Of a stretch of DNA of 64,000 bases, positions 54,261-63,998 are shown one piece after another. Position 1 is the first letter of the stretch, and every line of letters begins with the position of its first letter. This stretch comes from Diabrotica undecimpunctata (Eukaryota > Arthropoda > Insecta > Coleoptera > Chrysomelidae): positions 39,151,753-39,215,752 of the forward strand of contig NC_092804.1 of assembly GCF_040954645.1 (NCBI RefSeq), given 5' to 3'. The notes below the pieces were generated by a model, which ran no database searches, was not told the DNA's origin, and was given only the letters and a program-made list of their open reading frames with translations. The position numbers and the translations under genes were made by a program.

Positions 54261-56024
54261 TCTCTAGGTAGAGAGCTACAACAACTGAGCTAAAGATACC
54301 CTTAAAACTCCTTACCATTGCCTAGGAACGATACTAACCAGGGCTCCCATTAAAAAAGTTCCATTCCATTCAGCTAAACTTATACATTTGACTGGTATTG
54401 AACTTCCTGATAAATAAGCCGATTTAATAAGCTGCTCTTCAAAAACGCTGATCTAGGAGACGTTCCCAATGGTGCTTTCTTCTCGAGGCGTGCTATAGTT
54501 TTTGACTTCTTCCACAAAATAAAATAAAACTTCACCCATCTACGGCTTTTCCCAGCTTCGCTAGCAGCATCCTGCCACTCTCCTCTCTGAGCTAATATTA
54601 CTCTTCCCCTTAAAACTGCCACAAAAAAGAGACCCTTCCTTGAAGAGGCACACCGCCTAAACGAGGTTTTTAACGTTCAAGATTCGATTTGATCGACTTC
54701 TTTAGGTCTGCCTATAAAACTGACGCATTTATCTTAGATAATCTACCCAGATTAAATATATTTTCCTATAAATATTGTTAACAGAATATTCTCCAATATT
54801 TTGGATAATAGTTTTACCAAAGATTTTTTCATAATTTCATCTAACACAATGTCGATGAAACAGGAATAACGAATGTTTGATTTTGAAAATATTTCTGATA
54901 ATATATCAACAACGTAACTGTTCGTCCGAAGCATCAGTCATGAAAGTTTTCATATTCAGTGTTTTTTATGTAAAGTTAAGCTACACAAAGCCTTTGTTTG
55001 GTTTTTGGATTTGTAGATTAAAAGCTAATAGAAATAGCAAATCAAATCGGATTAACAAAAGTTGGTAATGGACTTTTGCTAATAATTTGCCATAGGGGAT
55101 CATCCATGAATAACGACAAACGAATGTCAAACGTTTTTATATCCGCCTTTCTATAAAATACTGTCATTATGCTTCTCTTGTATTTTCCCGATACAGGCCT
55201 TTTTTATATCAATCATCTTTTAGTCTTTCAAAATCACACAAAATATCTAGTTTTCAAGAAATGACTCAAATTGTCCATTTTTGTTTTCGATAAAGAATTC
55301 TAACATTAGCCCTGCTTATTTAACTTTCTACAAAATTTTCCAGAGTTTTGAAACCCATACGGGAGACAAAAGAGATTGTTAATCTTTTACGTTTTTTTTT
55401 ATCAAGACCGCTGATAATAGTTAAATTGTTTTCCCCATGATTTTATTAAGAAACTAATTGTTTTTTACACATTCCTTAAAATTACTATTATCCCAAATTT
55501 TACAGTTTACCCAAAGAAGTGCATAATAAGTCCATATCACCTTTAACACATACAAAAAAGATTAAAAATCTCCGTAGAAAAAAGATAGTTTGAAGAAATA
55601 GTGAAGCCTTAATAATCTTAGTAGATCTTGAAAAAGGATATAACAGCGTACCGATTTTACAACTGTGAAAAAAAAGAACTCTAAAAAATTATCCAATAAT
55701 TAAAATAGTAAAAAAAAGTACTGCTTTGTTTAAAATAACATAATTTAAGAAAAAGTTCTTGTTTATCACTCAACTTATTTAAAATTTCTAGACACAGATC
55801 CCGAAGAAATGTATGACGAAATGCCGAAACATGACAATGGCTGAAAAGAGAACATGCACTTTTCATACTATTATTTGCTCATAACTAAAAAGTAACCGAG
55901 AGTAACCAAGACTAATTTCTTAACTTTATGATAATAAGTTTTAAGGAATAATATTGTTATTACGGTACTGTAATATGTCGAAAATTCTACCTGACGTTCT
56001 ATACGCGATATTTTCCTGGAATTT
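54261..56024. other. Unassigned AT-rich DNA
   Basis: No recognised domain in about 1.8 kb. The frame at 54380-54622 (minus) has no conserved motif; 54350-54680 is less AT-rich. Confidence 0.4.
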
Positions 56025-56393
56025 GGATCATCTGCATAGCAGATTATTTTAAGCTGTTTTCTCCTATTCGGTATCCTTTTTTGTTCTTACGTTTCATCCA
56101 TGATCAGGTTGAACAATAGAGGACTCAGGTAATCTTCCTGTCTTATTCCATTGCCAGCTTCAATTGGGTCAGTTAGTCCGTCCGCTACTTTCACTTTTAT
56201 TGTATTATTTTGGTAGATATTTTCAATAGTTTTGATTATTCCTAGAAGTATCCCTCTTGCGTACAATAGATGGATAACGTCCTTTAATTTCACCCTATCA
56301 AACGCCTTCTTTCGGTCCACGAAACATAAATATGCTGGTTTGTTTTATTCTAACGATTTCTCTTGCACTTGCCCCATTATAACCCTCAACTGG
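56025..56393 (-). pseudogene. RTE-C LINE internal fragment
   Basis: Sense reading: YLCFVDRKKAFDRVKLKDVI (motif A region), GIIKTIENIYQNNTIKVKVA, GNGIRQEDYLSPLLFNLIMD and ICYADD. It is collinear with 12.85-13.2 kb. It is bounded on the right by a piggyBac-like end at 56394 and stops on the left at about 56025. Confidence 0.82.
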
Positions 56394-57000
56394 CGTGGTG
56401 AATATTTTGTACGTAAACGGCATTCTGACGTCCCGGGGACCGCGTATGTAACAATTAAAAACATGCATTATTGAAGAAGAAAAGCTAGTTTTTCATTTTT
56501 AGTATATTATGTTAAATATAATTAACCATTGTATACAAAAACATTTCAGGACAAAAAATTGTTTTGACAATTTCTCTTAAAATGTATTTTCTGAAAATGT
56601 TGCCATCAAAAAAACACGAGCAGACATTAGTTGAAATAAATCATTAATAATAAGAAAAATTAATCGAAATTCATACATATACAAAGTGTTGAAAGACAAA
56701 TGAACATAAAATTGCTAGTTATGAAAAAAAAACTAAATCAACTAAAAAACGTGCACACATAATTTACGGGTCATTTTGCACTTCGCTTTCCGCAAAATCT
56801 AGGCAAAATCTAGGCAAAATTTTTTAGAACACTCTAAACAAATAGTTCTTTTGCAAGAAAAACACAGATATGCAGTTTTCCTCTTCTTTTTTTGGTTGAC
56901 ATATGGAGCAAGTTTTCGATTTTCTCGTGTTAGTTTGTTGGATGAACCAGCATTAGTTTCATTATATGGCACATTTTTCTAAAATATAAAAGTCTGGACA
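56394..57000 (-). pseudogene. piggyBac-type element, 3' end with zinc-ribbon domain
   Basis: CCCTCAACTGGCGTGGTG at about 56396 abuts the RTE-C fragment and may be the inverted terminal repeat. The minus strand at 56940-56810 encodes SKTCSICQPKK and, one base out of frame, KKKRKTAYLCFSCKRTICLE, giving paired C-x2-C knuckles. This is the cysteine-rich domain that ends piggyBac transposases. The catalytic domain is absent. The element is 5' truncated at about 57000. Confidence 0.6.
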
Positions 57001-57404
57001 GACATAAATAACTCTAGCGAGCTTTTGTATGTCACAAAAGACAGACGTCTGGCATTAAGATAATTCGCCAACGCACTATAGGTGCACGATATGATAAGAC
57101 GAATAAGAAAATGATATGCTGAAATAAGAAACAGCTTTAAACAGCTATGGCAATTGTTAACACATTATCATTTATAATTTTAAACCAGACAACTTCGAAA
57201 ATGAACTTTTCATCTTTAAGATAACCATTATATTCCCAATTCCACAAAGCAAAAGATTACCCATAAATATCTAAATACTTGAAACATCCACGTGCACCTA
57301 AGTCTAATCATAATTTTTCTACTTATATCACCTACTTTCCATATTAAATATTATTTGCTTACAGGCAGAATAACCGGATCTGTCACAATCCGAATAACTT
57401 GCTA
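57001..57404. other. Unassigned AT-rich DNA
   Basis: No domain recognised between the piggyBac relic and the mariner element. Confidence 0.4.
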
Positions 57405-57772
57405 TACACTGTGTCTGTAAAGTATGGAATAAATTCGATATTTCCCAAATGAAAAGCTTTTTTAAAAAAATCTAAAACACGCCAATTTTTAAATTTAATG
57501 TTCTACATTTTACAATAAAATTTCATTATACAAGGTAATATACATTACAGTGATGACGTCATCGTCTCTTTTTTTAAATGTAACACCCTGTATTTTAGGA
57601 CTGGGGGTTTAACGGATATAATTTAAAAGATATGCGCTTAGAAAATTCATTTTTATTGATTTTTAATATTATAATTTTAAATAAATTATAATAAATAACT
57701 TGAAAATAATCCAGTAATTAATACATGACTTAATCTTAAATGTTCGAATTGTAGCCCTTGTTGTATTTGATA

Positions 57773-58802
57773 CTAACCCAAACGTTGTACAAATTCTTGT
57801 AGAACCTTGTTTATGCTTTCTTGAGAAATATTGTTTATTTCTTTACGAAATCTTGTTTTTAAGTCTCCAATATTTGCAGGTTTCGTTTTATAAACAACAT
57901 TCTTTAAATGACCCCACATAAAATAATCCAAAGGATTGAGATCTGGCGACCTCGCTGGCCATTCAATATGTCCACTTCTTCCAATCCATCTATTCGAAAA
58001 AATTTCGTTTAGGTACCTTCGAACATCTAAAGCATAATGCGGAGGAGCACCATCCTGTTGAAACCATAAACTTTTATCAAAACCTCCAAGATTAATTGTA
58101 CTGGGGAATAAATTAACTAAAGTGTGTACGAGATACCCACTTTAAAACTGAAGGTATGCTGGCCTGTTTAAATTACCTTCGAAATAGTAGAGTCCAATGA
58201 TTTTATTTCTTACAATGCCAGCCCATACGTTTACCTTTTGCGGGTATTGTGTATGATGTTCCCGCATCCAGTTGGAGTTTTCTTTTGCCCAGTATCTACA
58301 ATTCTGATGGTTGATCTCACCATTTAATCTGAATGTAGCCTCATCAGAAAAAATAATATTTTGAACCAAGATAATGTTTCGGTTTCTGTTATCCACCATT
58401 ATTTCGCAAAATTGTATTCTTTTATCTGGATCATCCTCGTTTAATTCCTGTACAACTGTGCATTTTACTTACTTTACTTACTTTTACGTACTTTGTGTAC
58501 CGTTGTTTTGCATCGAGATCACTACTACCCTTACGAACAGAAGTGTGCGCATCTTCTTCAAAAGCAAGTAGAACATCTAATAATGTAACATAATTTACAG
58601 AGGGACGACCTGATTTGCGTGCATTTTCAACCGTACCAGTTTCTTGAAATTTATTTTCAATCTTACTTACTGCTGACTGTATGATGGGTATTTCTGGATA
58701 TTTATCATTAAATAAATTACTAACTTCCATCTGAGTTCGAGATTTGTCTCCATACCCAATCATCATGAGTATTTCAATTCTTTGCTTTACACTCAAATTC
58801 AT
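57773..58802 (-). pseudogene. mariner-type transposase, one frameshift and one stop
   Basis: Start ATG at 58802. The N-terminal HTH region reads MNLSVKQRIEILMMIGYGDK to GRPSVNYVTLLD. A frameshift lies near 58465, within a locally duplicated TTTACTTAC. The frame then gives VVQELNEDDPDKRIQFCE, NIIFSDEATFRLNGE (first Asp) and YPQKVNVWAGIVRNKIIG, with a stop at 58142-58144. It continues WFQQDGAPPHYALDVRRYL (second Asp) and EWPARSPDLNPLDYFMWG (third Asp about 36 residues later), ending VQRLG and TAG at 57773-57775. All three catalytic acids survive, so only two or three lesions separate it from a full-length protein. Confidence 0.9.
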
Positions 58803-58990
58803 TTCTACTTAAAATTAATTCTAAGCAATAATACAGAACATTCACGAATTAATACAATTATTGTATTACTTAATTGTTATTGAACGTTACTAAAAATAAT
58901 TACAGTTTACCAAAAACTAGGAGTAGGCTACTTTTTTGCTATTGATAAATAATTTATTTTCTAAGCGCATCTCTTTCAAATTATATCCAT

Positions 58991-60145
58991 CATTCAATCT
59001 TCGCTTATCCACTGCTGGACATAGATCTCCCTCATAATTTTCCATCTATTTCGATCTTGTGCCTCTTGCATCCAATTCCTATGACAACGTTTTAGATCGT
59101 CAGTCCAACGTGTTGGTGGACGACCTCTACTTCGGTAGGCATCATCTCTTGGTCTCCATTCCAGTATCCGCTTTGTCCATCTATTGTCTGTCATTCGAGC
59201 CACGTGACCTGCCCAGTTCCATTTTAGTGTTGCTACTCTCTCTACTGCATCAGCCACTCCTGTTCTTTGTCGTAGCTGGCGATTTGGGATCTTGTCTCGT
59301 AGTGAAACGCCCAACATAGCACGCTCCATTGCCCTTTGACACACACGGATCTTTTGAACTGTTCTCCTTGTCATGGTCAACGTTTCGGCACCGTAAGTTA
59401 CAGTTACACGTAAGTTAACACTGGCAAAACACACTGATTAAACGTTTTTCTTTTAAGGCATATTGGTATATCAGACGATTTGAAAATATGGTTCAGCTTG
59501 CCGAAGGCTGCCCGAGTCAGTCTTATACGACGGAGAAGCTCAACGGTTTGGTTATCTTTTCCTATGCGAATCTCATGACCTAGGTATTTATAGGCCATTA
59601 CCTGGTCTATGGATCTTGTTCCTACGCATATATCTTCACTGACTACAAGATTTGTCATCATCTGGGTTTTAGATATATTTATTTTCAATCCCCCTTCTAG
59701 TGAGGAAAGGTAGAGCTGATTTAAAAGTTCTTTGGCCTCATCTATCCTATCAGCTATTAGTACAATATCATCTGCAAACCTTAGATGGCTAAGCTTTTCT
59801 CCGTTTATGTTTATGCCCTTGTCGGTCAGTTTTGCCCTTTTACATATATATTCCAAAAGCGTAGTGAACAGTTTCGGCGATATGGTGTCCCCCTGGCGTA
59901 CTCCACGTTGTATCGGGAATTTCTGGGTTTGACGATCATCCACTCTAACACTGGCTGTTCCGTTTTGGTATATATGTTTAATTATATTTATATACCGATA
60001 GTCAATTCGGCATTCTGTCAAGGCTTCCAACATTTTTTGTTGATTTACGGTGTCGAATGCCTTTTCATAGTCGACAAATATTAAAGCTAGTGGTTTATTA
60101 TATTCAGTGCATTTTTCTATAAGATTTTTATTACCAGTAGGTGAT
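58991..60145 (-). mobile_element. RTE-A LINE nested in mariner TIR, 13-bp target-site duplication
   Basis: AAATTATATCCAT flanks the insertion at 58978-58990 and 60146-60158. The other TIR of the host element shows the uninterrupted site (TTAAATTATATCCGTTAAAC as its complement near 57610-57635), confirming the precise insertion. The copy is 5' truncated within the RT domain and ends at a CAT-rich tail. Confidence 0.95.
58994..60140 (-). pseudogene. RTE-A reverse transcriptase, single 17-bp duplication breaks the frame
   Basis: Sense frame from about 60135: NLIEKCTEYNKPLALIFVDY and EKAFDTVNQQK (motif A), RGVRQGDTISPKLFTTLLEY, HLRFADDIVLIADRIDE (catalytic FADD), KINISKTQMMTNLVVSE and YKYLGHEIRIGKDNQT, up to VLPVLTYV and stop near 59404. 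The protein resumes TYGAETLTMTRRTVQKIRV, KWNWAGHVARMTDNRWTKR and RSRGRPPTRWTDDL, ending at 58994. At the break GTAAGTTA is repeated 17 bp apart on the plus strand (59393 and 59410); this duplication alone explains the shift. Otherwise there are no lesions. Confidence 0.92.
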
Positions 60146-60408
60146 AAATTATATCCATTAGACCCGAATATTATACTTTCTTGAAATCAGCTCATTTTAT
60201 CGATCTAAAAATGTCCTAAAATACAGGGTGTTACATTTAAAAAAAGAACCGATGACGTCATCACTGTAATGTGTATCACCTTGTATAATGAAATTTTATT
60301 GTAAAATGTAGGACATTCAATTTGAAAATAGACGTGTTTTAGATTTTTTAAAAAAGGGTTGTCATTTAGGAAATATCGAATTTATTCCATACTTAAGGAC
60401 ACAGTGTA

Positions 60409-60619
60409 TAAGTAGTTATTTGTAAAGTGGTTTGGACAGAATCACGTTTTACCTCTGGATATGTTACATATTAGAATTATTATATATGAATCTCTTACTT
60501 TACAGTTGATTTTCACATCTGGGTATTTTGAGCTTGATGAGCCATGAATTAAAAATATTTTTTTTAAATTATGCACTCAAGGATGTACCAAAAATAGTAA
60601 AATAACTTAGTGACACGAG
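60409..60619. other. Unassigned DNA
   Basis: No feature recognised between the mariner right end and the next LINE relic. Confidence 0.35.
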
Positions 60620-61265
60620 GTTTGGCTTCTGCAATAACTTTGGAACTAGAGAGGAACTATTTAGTATTTAGATTATGGTACAGAGATGCTGAGATTTCGG
60701 CCATCCAGTTTATATCTGTTTTATTGACTTTGAGAAGGTTTTTGATCAAGTAAAACATACTGAAATGATAGCCATTCTTTAGCAAGCAGGGATTAATGAG
60801 AACGACCTACATATAATTAAAAATATTACTGGCATTAACGTGAAAACATCAGACTAGTGTAATTCTGAAGCGCTTAAAATACAAAGAGGAGTAAGACAGT
60901 GCTGCATTTTGTACCCAATAATATATAACATCTATTCGGAGTTTGTTTTTAATAAAACATTGAATAGTGTTAAAATGTGGTATCAATATTAATGGCATCA
61001 ATATTGATAATTTGTAAAGTACGCGGATGACACGGTGTTAATTGCCAATAGTTACAAAAATCTTCAAAATCTGATAAATAGCATTACCACAAAGTATGAT
61101 TAATATAGACTGAAGCTAAACACCACAAAGAGAAAGGTAAAGTTGTCAATTAAACTTCAAACCAAAATGGAAACAACTGGAGAGCTCCAACAGTATCACT
61201 TCTTCATCTTGATTTTAATCTAAACGAGAACTGAGACCTTAGCAAAGAAATTAGAATACGTATAT
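60620..61265 (+). pseudogene. RTE/BovB-like LINE reverse transcriptase relic
   Basis: The plus strand gives NNFGTREELFSI, VYICFIDFEKVFDQVKHTEM (motif A), LKIQRGVRQCCILYPIIYNI, KYADDTVLIANS (catalytic YADD, near 61015-61050) and YRLKLNTTKRKV, with several stops and shifts. It is similar in design to RTE-G. It ends at about 61265 where the MULE begins. Confidence 0.75.
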
Positions 61266-61270
61266 AGAAG

Positions 61271-62940
61271 GCCGGCGGGCGAACTTTCGACACCAAATTG
61301 TCTTTGTACCTGGGGTAATCGAAGGGTCAAATTTTATTATAGGAAATTTCGACACCGCGGCGTAAAGCAGGTAGGTAGGTAATTAGCGGCGATGGACATT
61401 TGCACCCAAGCAGGACAAGCGGGTTTTCCCAATATTTATTGTCACGGCGGGGGCGTGGCACTTGTGTACTTGTGACTAAATTATTTCAGTTGTAATTTAT
61501 TTCTTGTTTGACGTTGACTTGTGCACGTATACGGATATTTAAAAAATGAGTTTGATAAAAAGTTCCCGTGGTCGAGATTTATTAGTGGTGGAGCATCATT
61601 CGTTCTCGAAACAGAAAGTGTTAAAAAGCGGCGAGATATTTTGGCGCTGCATCCAAAGAAACACTAAGTGTTCCGCAAAAGTGTTTACAATAGGCTGTGA
61701 GGACCTCACCATCACAAGAAGTGATTTGGTACATAATCATGAAGCCGATCCAAAAAAGCTTGAAGTAAAGATGGTAACCAATGCATGTAAAAGAAAAGCC
61801 CAAGAGGACATATCGGAAAAGCCTGCCAAAATTACAAGAACTGCTGTTGCTGAGTGTGATGCCAATTTGCTGACGGTTCCTGACATAGCTAGCATAAGAA
61901 AGAACATTTACAACTGTCGTCGTAAACTGTTACCAGGTCCGTTACCAAGAAGCATATCAGAAGTCCATAACGCGGTTAGTAATTATTCTCCTAAAACCTG
62001 TCGCAATGAAAGTTTTTTGTTTTTAAATCATCCTGAATTGAATGTAATTGTATTTTCATGCGAGACAAATATTCGTTTGTTGTGTAAATTAAAAACTTTG
62101 TATATGGATGGTACATTTTCATACAGTACCAAATATTTTCTACAATTATTTACTATACATGGCTTGGAAAATGGACATTATGTTCCTTTAGCATACTGTT
62201 TGTTAAAAGTGCTAAAGAAGTATGCTAAAGAAACAGATTTTTGAAACATTTCAATTATCATTAGAGTCAACTGAAATATTTGTGGACTTTGAAAAAGCAA
62301 TTCACTGTGCTTTATTGTATATGTGGCCCAATGCAAAAATTAGGGGATGCTGTTTTCACTTACACCAAAACTGGTTTAAAAAAATTCAATCTTTGAGTTT
62401 GGTACAAGAATATAAGGATACAAATTCAGAAATTGGAAAATGGTTAAGGCATACGTTTGAATTAACTTAATCCAGCAGAAGTTGAAGAATGCTTTCTTTA
62501 TGATTTAATGTCATATAAACCTATAAACGCAACACTTGATATATATGCAGATTATTTACTGGAAAATTACATTTTCGATAGCGCTCTATTTCCACCACAC
62601 ATATGGTCTAATCAGAATCCGTCTATTGCGAGGACCACAAATGCCTGTGAATCCTTTCATTCGAGATTTAATTCTTTTTTTTATTCAACACATCCTTCTA
62701 TTTTTATTTTTATTGAAAAGTTAAAAGAATTTCAAGTAGACACTTATGTCAAAATAAATAGTTTACATATACCAGCAAAAATCAAAGATACTACTGTTAA
62801 GGCTAAATTGGCATTTTTGGAGAAAATGATGGATAAACTACGATCCCAACAAATACGTAGGTTAGATTTTATAAAAGCTGTATCTTATCATTCCTATAAT
62901 AGCAAATAAATCATTGTATACAAGTATATTAACTGGTCAA
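61271..62940 (+). mobile_element. MULE (Mutator-like) element, 3' end lost
   Basis: The left edge GGCCGGCGGGCGAACTTTC at about 61270 marks an abrupt switch to GC-richer sequence and may be the terminal repeat. A FLYWCH-MULE transposase gene follows. No inverted copy of the left end is seen before the Penelope-like sequence begins at about 62945, so the right end is missing or replaced. Confidence 0.65.
61546..62909 (+). pseudogene. FLYWCH-MULE transposase, two frameshifts
   Basis: ATG 61546 opens MSLIKSSRGRDLLVVEHHSF and a FLYWCH zinc finger: FWRCIQRNTKCSAKVFT and LTITRSDLVHNHEAD (C...C...H-x-H, residues about 30-70). A basic spacer follows, then the MULE DDE domain: LYMDGTFSYSTKYFLQLF (first Asp), a frameshift at 62210-62232, IFVDFEKAIHCALLYMWP (second Asp) and IRGCCFHLHQNWFKKIQ (CxxH motif). 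A second frameshift near 62462 precedes RTTNACESFHSRFNSFF (catalytic Glu in CESFHS). The stop is at 62907-62909. All catalytic residues are present; about 455 residues in total. The first shift is a 13-bp tandem duplication. The family cuts and pastes DNA; this copy should be inactive. Confidence 0.85.
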
Positions 62941-63046
62941 ATGAAATCGTAGGCTTCCACGGCCAGAGTCAGAATTATAGTTTATTCGTCTTCCGGGTTT
63001 GGACCGTGTCATTTGTGAGTGACCCAAAAGTGGGTTCATCTCGACG

Positions 63047-63076
63047 TTTCGCTACAATTGTATGTAGCTTCTTCAG
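63047..63076 (-). ncRNA. Hammerhead-like motif downstream of the stem-loops
   Basis: The minus strand reads CTGAAGA (63076-63070), one A, hairpin GCTAC-ATACAATT-GTAGC, then GAAA (63050-63047) continuing CGTC. CTGAAGA fits CUGANGA and helix II is a perfect 5-bp stem. The extra A between core and helix is unusual, and helices I and III are not clear. Its location at the end of a Penelope-like element supports a hammerhead origin. Confidence 0.5.
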
Positions 63077-63115
63077 GAGAACAAAAAAGAAAAAGAAACA
63101 AAAGACAGGAAGATG

Positions 63116-63173
63116 GGTAGTTAGCAACGGTAACTCAGTTACTCAACGCAACCAGAGGCGAATACTAACTACC
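63116..63173 (-). ncRNA. Structured repeat unit 1 (stem-loop)
   Basis: GGTAGTTAG (63116-63124) pairs perfectly with CTAACTACC (63165-63173), 9 bp, over a 40-nt loop nearly identical in its core to unit 2. Units recur every 64-65 bp. Confidence 0.75.
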
Positions 63174-63179
63174 AAGATG

Positions 63180-63237
63180 GGCATTTGGTCACAGTAACTC
63201 AACTACTCAACGCAGCCAGAGGTGAAAACCAAATGCC
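63180..63237 (-). ncRNA. Structured repeat unit 2 (stem-loop)
   Basis: GGCATTTGGT (63180-63189) pairs perfectly with ACCAAATGCC (63228-63237), 10 bp, over a 38-nt loop containing the shared core. The stem differs from units 1 and 3 at most inner positions, yet pairing is perfect. Confidence 0.75.
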
Positions 63238-63244
63238 AGGACAG

Positions 63245-63300
63245 GGATTCACGTCCAACAGCTCAGAACACTAACGCGTCGAGAGGCAGGGAGTGAATCC
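63245..63300 (-). ncRNA. Structured repeat unit 3 (stem-loop)
   Basis: GGATTCAC at one end and GTGAATCC at the other form a perfect 8-bp stem over a 40-nt loop. The loop shares a core (CCTCTSG...GCGTT...AGT in minus-strand sense) with units 1 and 2, while the stem sequence differs. First unit in Penelope sense. Confidence 0.7.
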
Positions 63301-63322
63301 GACGATTACTCCGCTACCGCTC

Positions 63323-63330
63323 TATTTATA
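63323..63330 (-). promoter_or_regulatory. TATA box in the Penelope terminal region
   Basis: TATAAATA on the minus strand, set in otherwise GC-rich sequence 54 bp downstream of the GIY-YIG stop codon. A start site about 30 bp further on would fall near 63300, exactly where the first stem-loop begins. Penelope-like elements often occur as partial tandem copies in which the upstream copy's end drives the next, so an internal promoter is plausible. No initiator motif was confirmed. Confidence 0.45.
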
Positions 63331-63383
63331 GTCGCGGTGACCTGTCGTGTCGGGACGTATCGGCACACTCCGTGGCGCGAACG

Positions 63384-63998
63384 TCAAGAAGCGCGCGCTG
63401 GCCAATCATGTGGCTGCATCGTGGTAGCGGGACCGGACGGCGGCTCTAGACTGGGATTCCAGATGGGAGACAAGTAGTATCCTTCCTCTCGATTGATATT
63501 ATGTGGGTTTTTTCGGATCTCAAGAGATTCGCGAATTTTCCTTGAATAAAAGAAGGGGCTCTTAGAAATAATATGGGTTTTTTCGAACAAAATGGAATGA
63601 CCGGTTTCTTGGCAGTGTTCTGCAACTGCAGAATGGGAGAAAAGACCTGATCGAATGCATCTTTGATGCTCTTGAATCCGAGTTTTGACGGAACGACCAG
63701 TTTCGCCAATATACACTTGTCCACATGAACAAGGAATAGAATAGACACCACAGGAAGATAGGGGCGGTAATGGGTCCTTAGGAGAGGGTAGATATTGTGA
63801 GATTTTCTTGGGTGGTCGAAAAGTAGTCCTGATACCTTCTTTGCGAAGAATTTTGCCAATCCTATCAGTGACACTTCGAATATACGGAAGAAAAGCCACA
63901 GGAGTATTACCCGAAGATTCTGAATTTGTCGTCCTAGGGTGTAAAGGGGGATGTAGATGTCGGTGTGTAATATTTTGAATTGTGGACTTGGAGTAACC
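63384..63998 (-). CDS. Penelope-like polyprotein, C-terminal GIY-YIG endonuclease (partial, open)
   Basis: The frame is open from the window edge to the stop at 63384-63386 without a lesion. It reads NTPVAFLPYIRSVTDRIGKI (the linker that follows the RT in this clade), FRPPKKISQYLPSPKDPLP, then the GIY-YIG domain CGVYSIPCSCGQVYIGETGR, SVKTRIQEHQRCIRSG, SHSAVAEHCQETGH, and the conserved Glu in IRESLEIRKNPHNINRE. The GVY...YIG pair, the PCSCG cysteines, Arg (KTRIQEH) and Glu expected for catalysis are all present. The reverse transcriptase would lie beyond 64000. Best preserved Penelope reading frame in the window; it may belong to a recently active copy. Confidence 0.9.
   Translation of the reverse strand, partial: GYSKSTIQNITHRHLHPPLHPRTTNSESSGNTPVAFLPYIRSVTDRIGKILRKEGIRTTFRPPKKISQYLPSPKDPLPPLSSCGVYSIPCSCGQVYIGETGRSVKTRIQEHQRCIRSGLFSHSAVAEHCQETGHSILFEKTHIISKSPFFYSRKIRESLEIRKNPHNINREEGYYLSPIWNPSLEPPSGPATTMQPHDWPARAS

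Larger units (their letters stand above)
57407..60406 (-). mobile_element. mariner-type element with about 245-bp TIRs, split by an RTE
   Basis: The left end starts CACTGTGTCTGTAAAGTATG and the right end is its inverted near-match ending CACAGTG, with TA at 57405-57406 and 60407-60408. The inverted repeat extends about 245 bp inward to CTAAGCGCAT. A broken transposase lies on the minus strand. The right TIR is interrupted at 58991-60145 by RTE-A. Without it the element is about 1.83 kb. An internal ACAGGGTGTTACA motif within each TIR resembles the outer end of the 9.3-kb mariner. Confidence 0.93.

Noticed and set aside
63116..63300. Tandem tRNA genes as an explanation for the stem-loops
   Set aside because: No acceptor, D-arm or T-arm consensus (A and B box) can be found and the units are about 58 nt.
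63446..63874. 142-residue minus-strand ORF overlapping the GIY-YIG gene
   Set aside because: Out-of-frame shadow of the Penelope ORF, with no motif.
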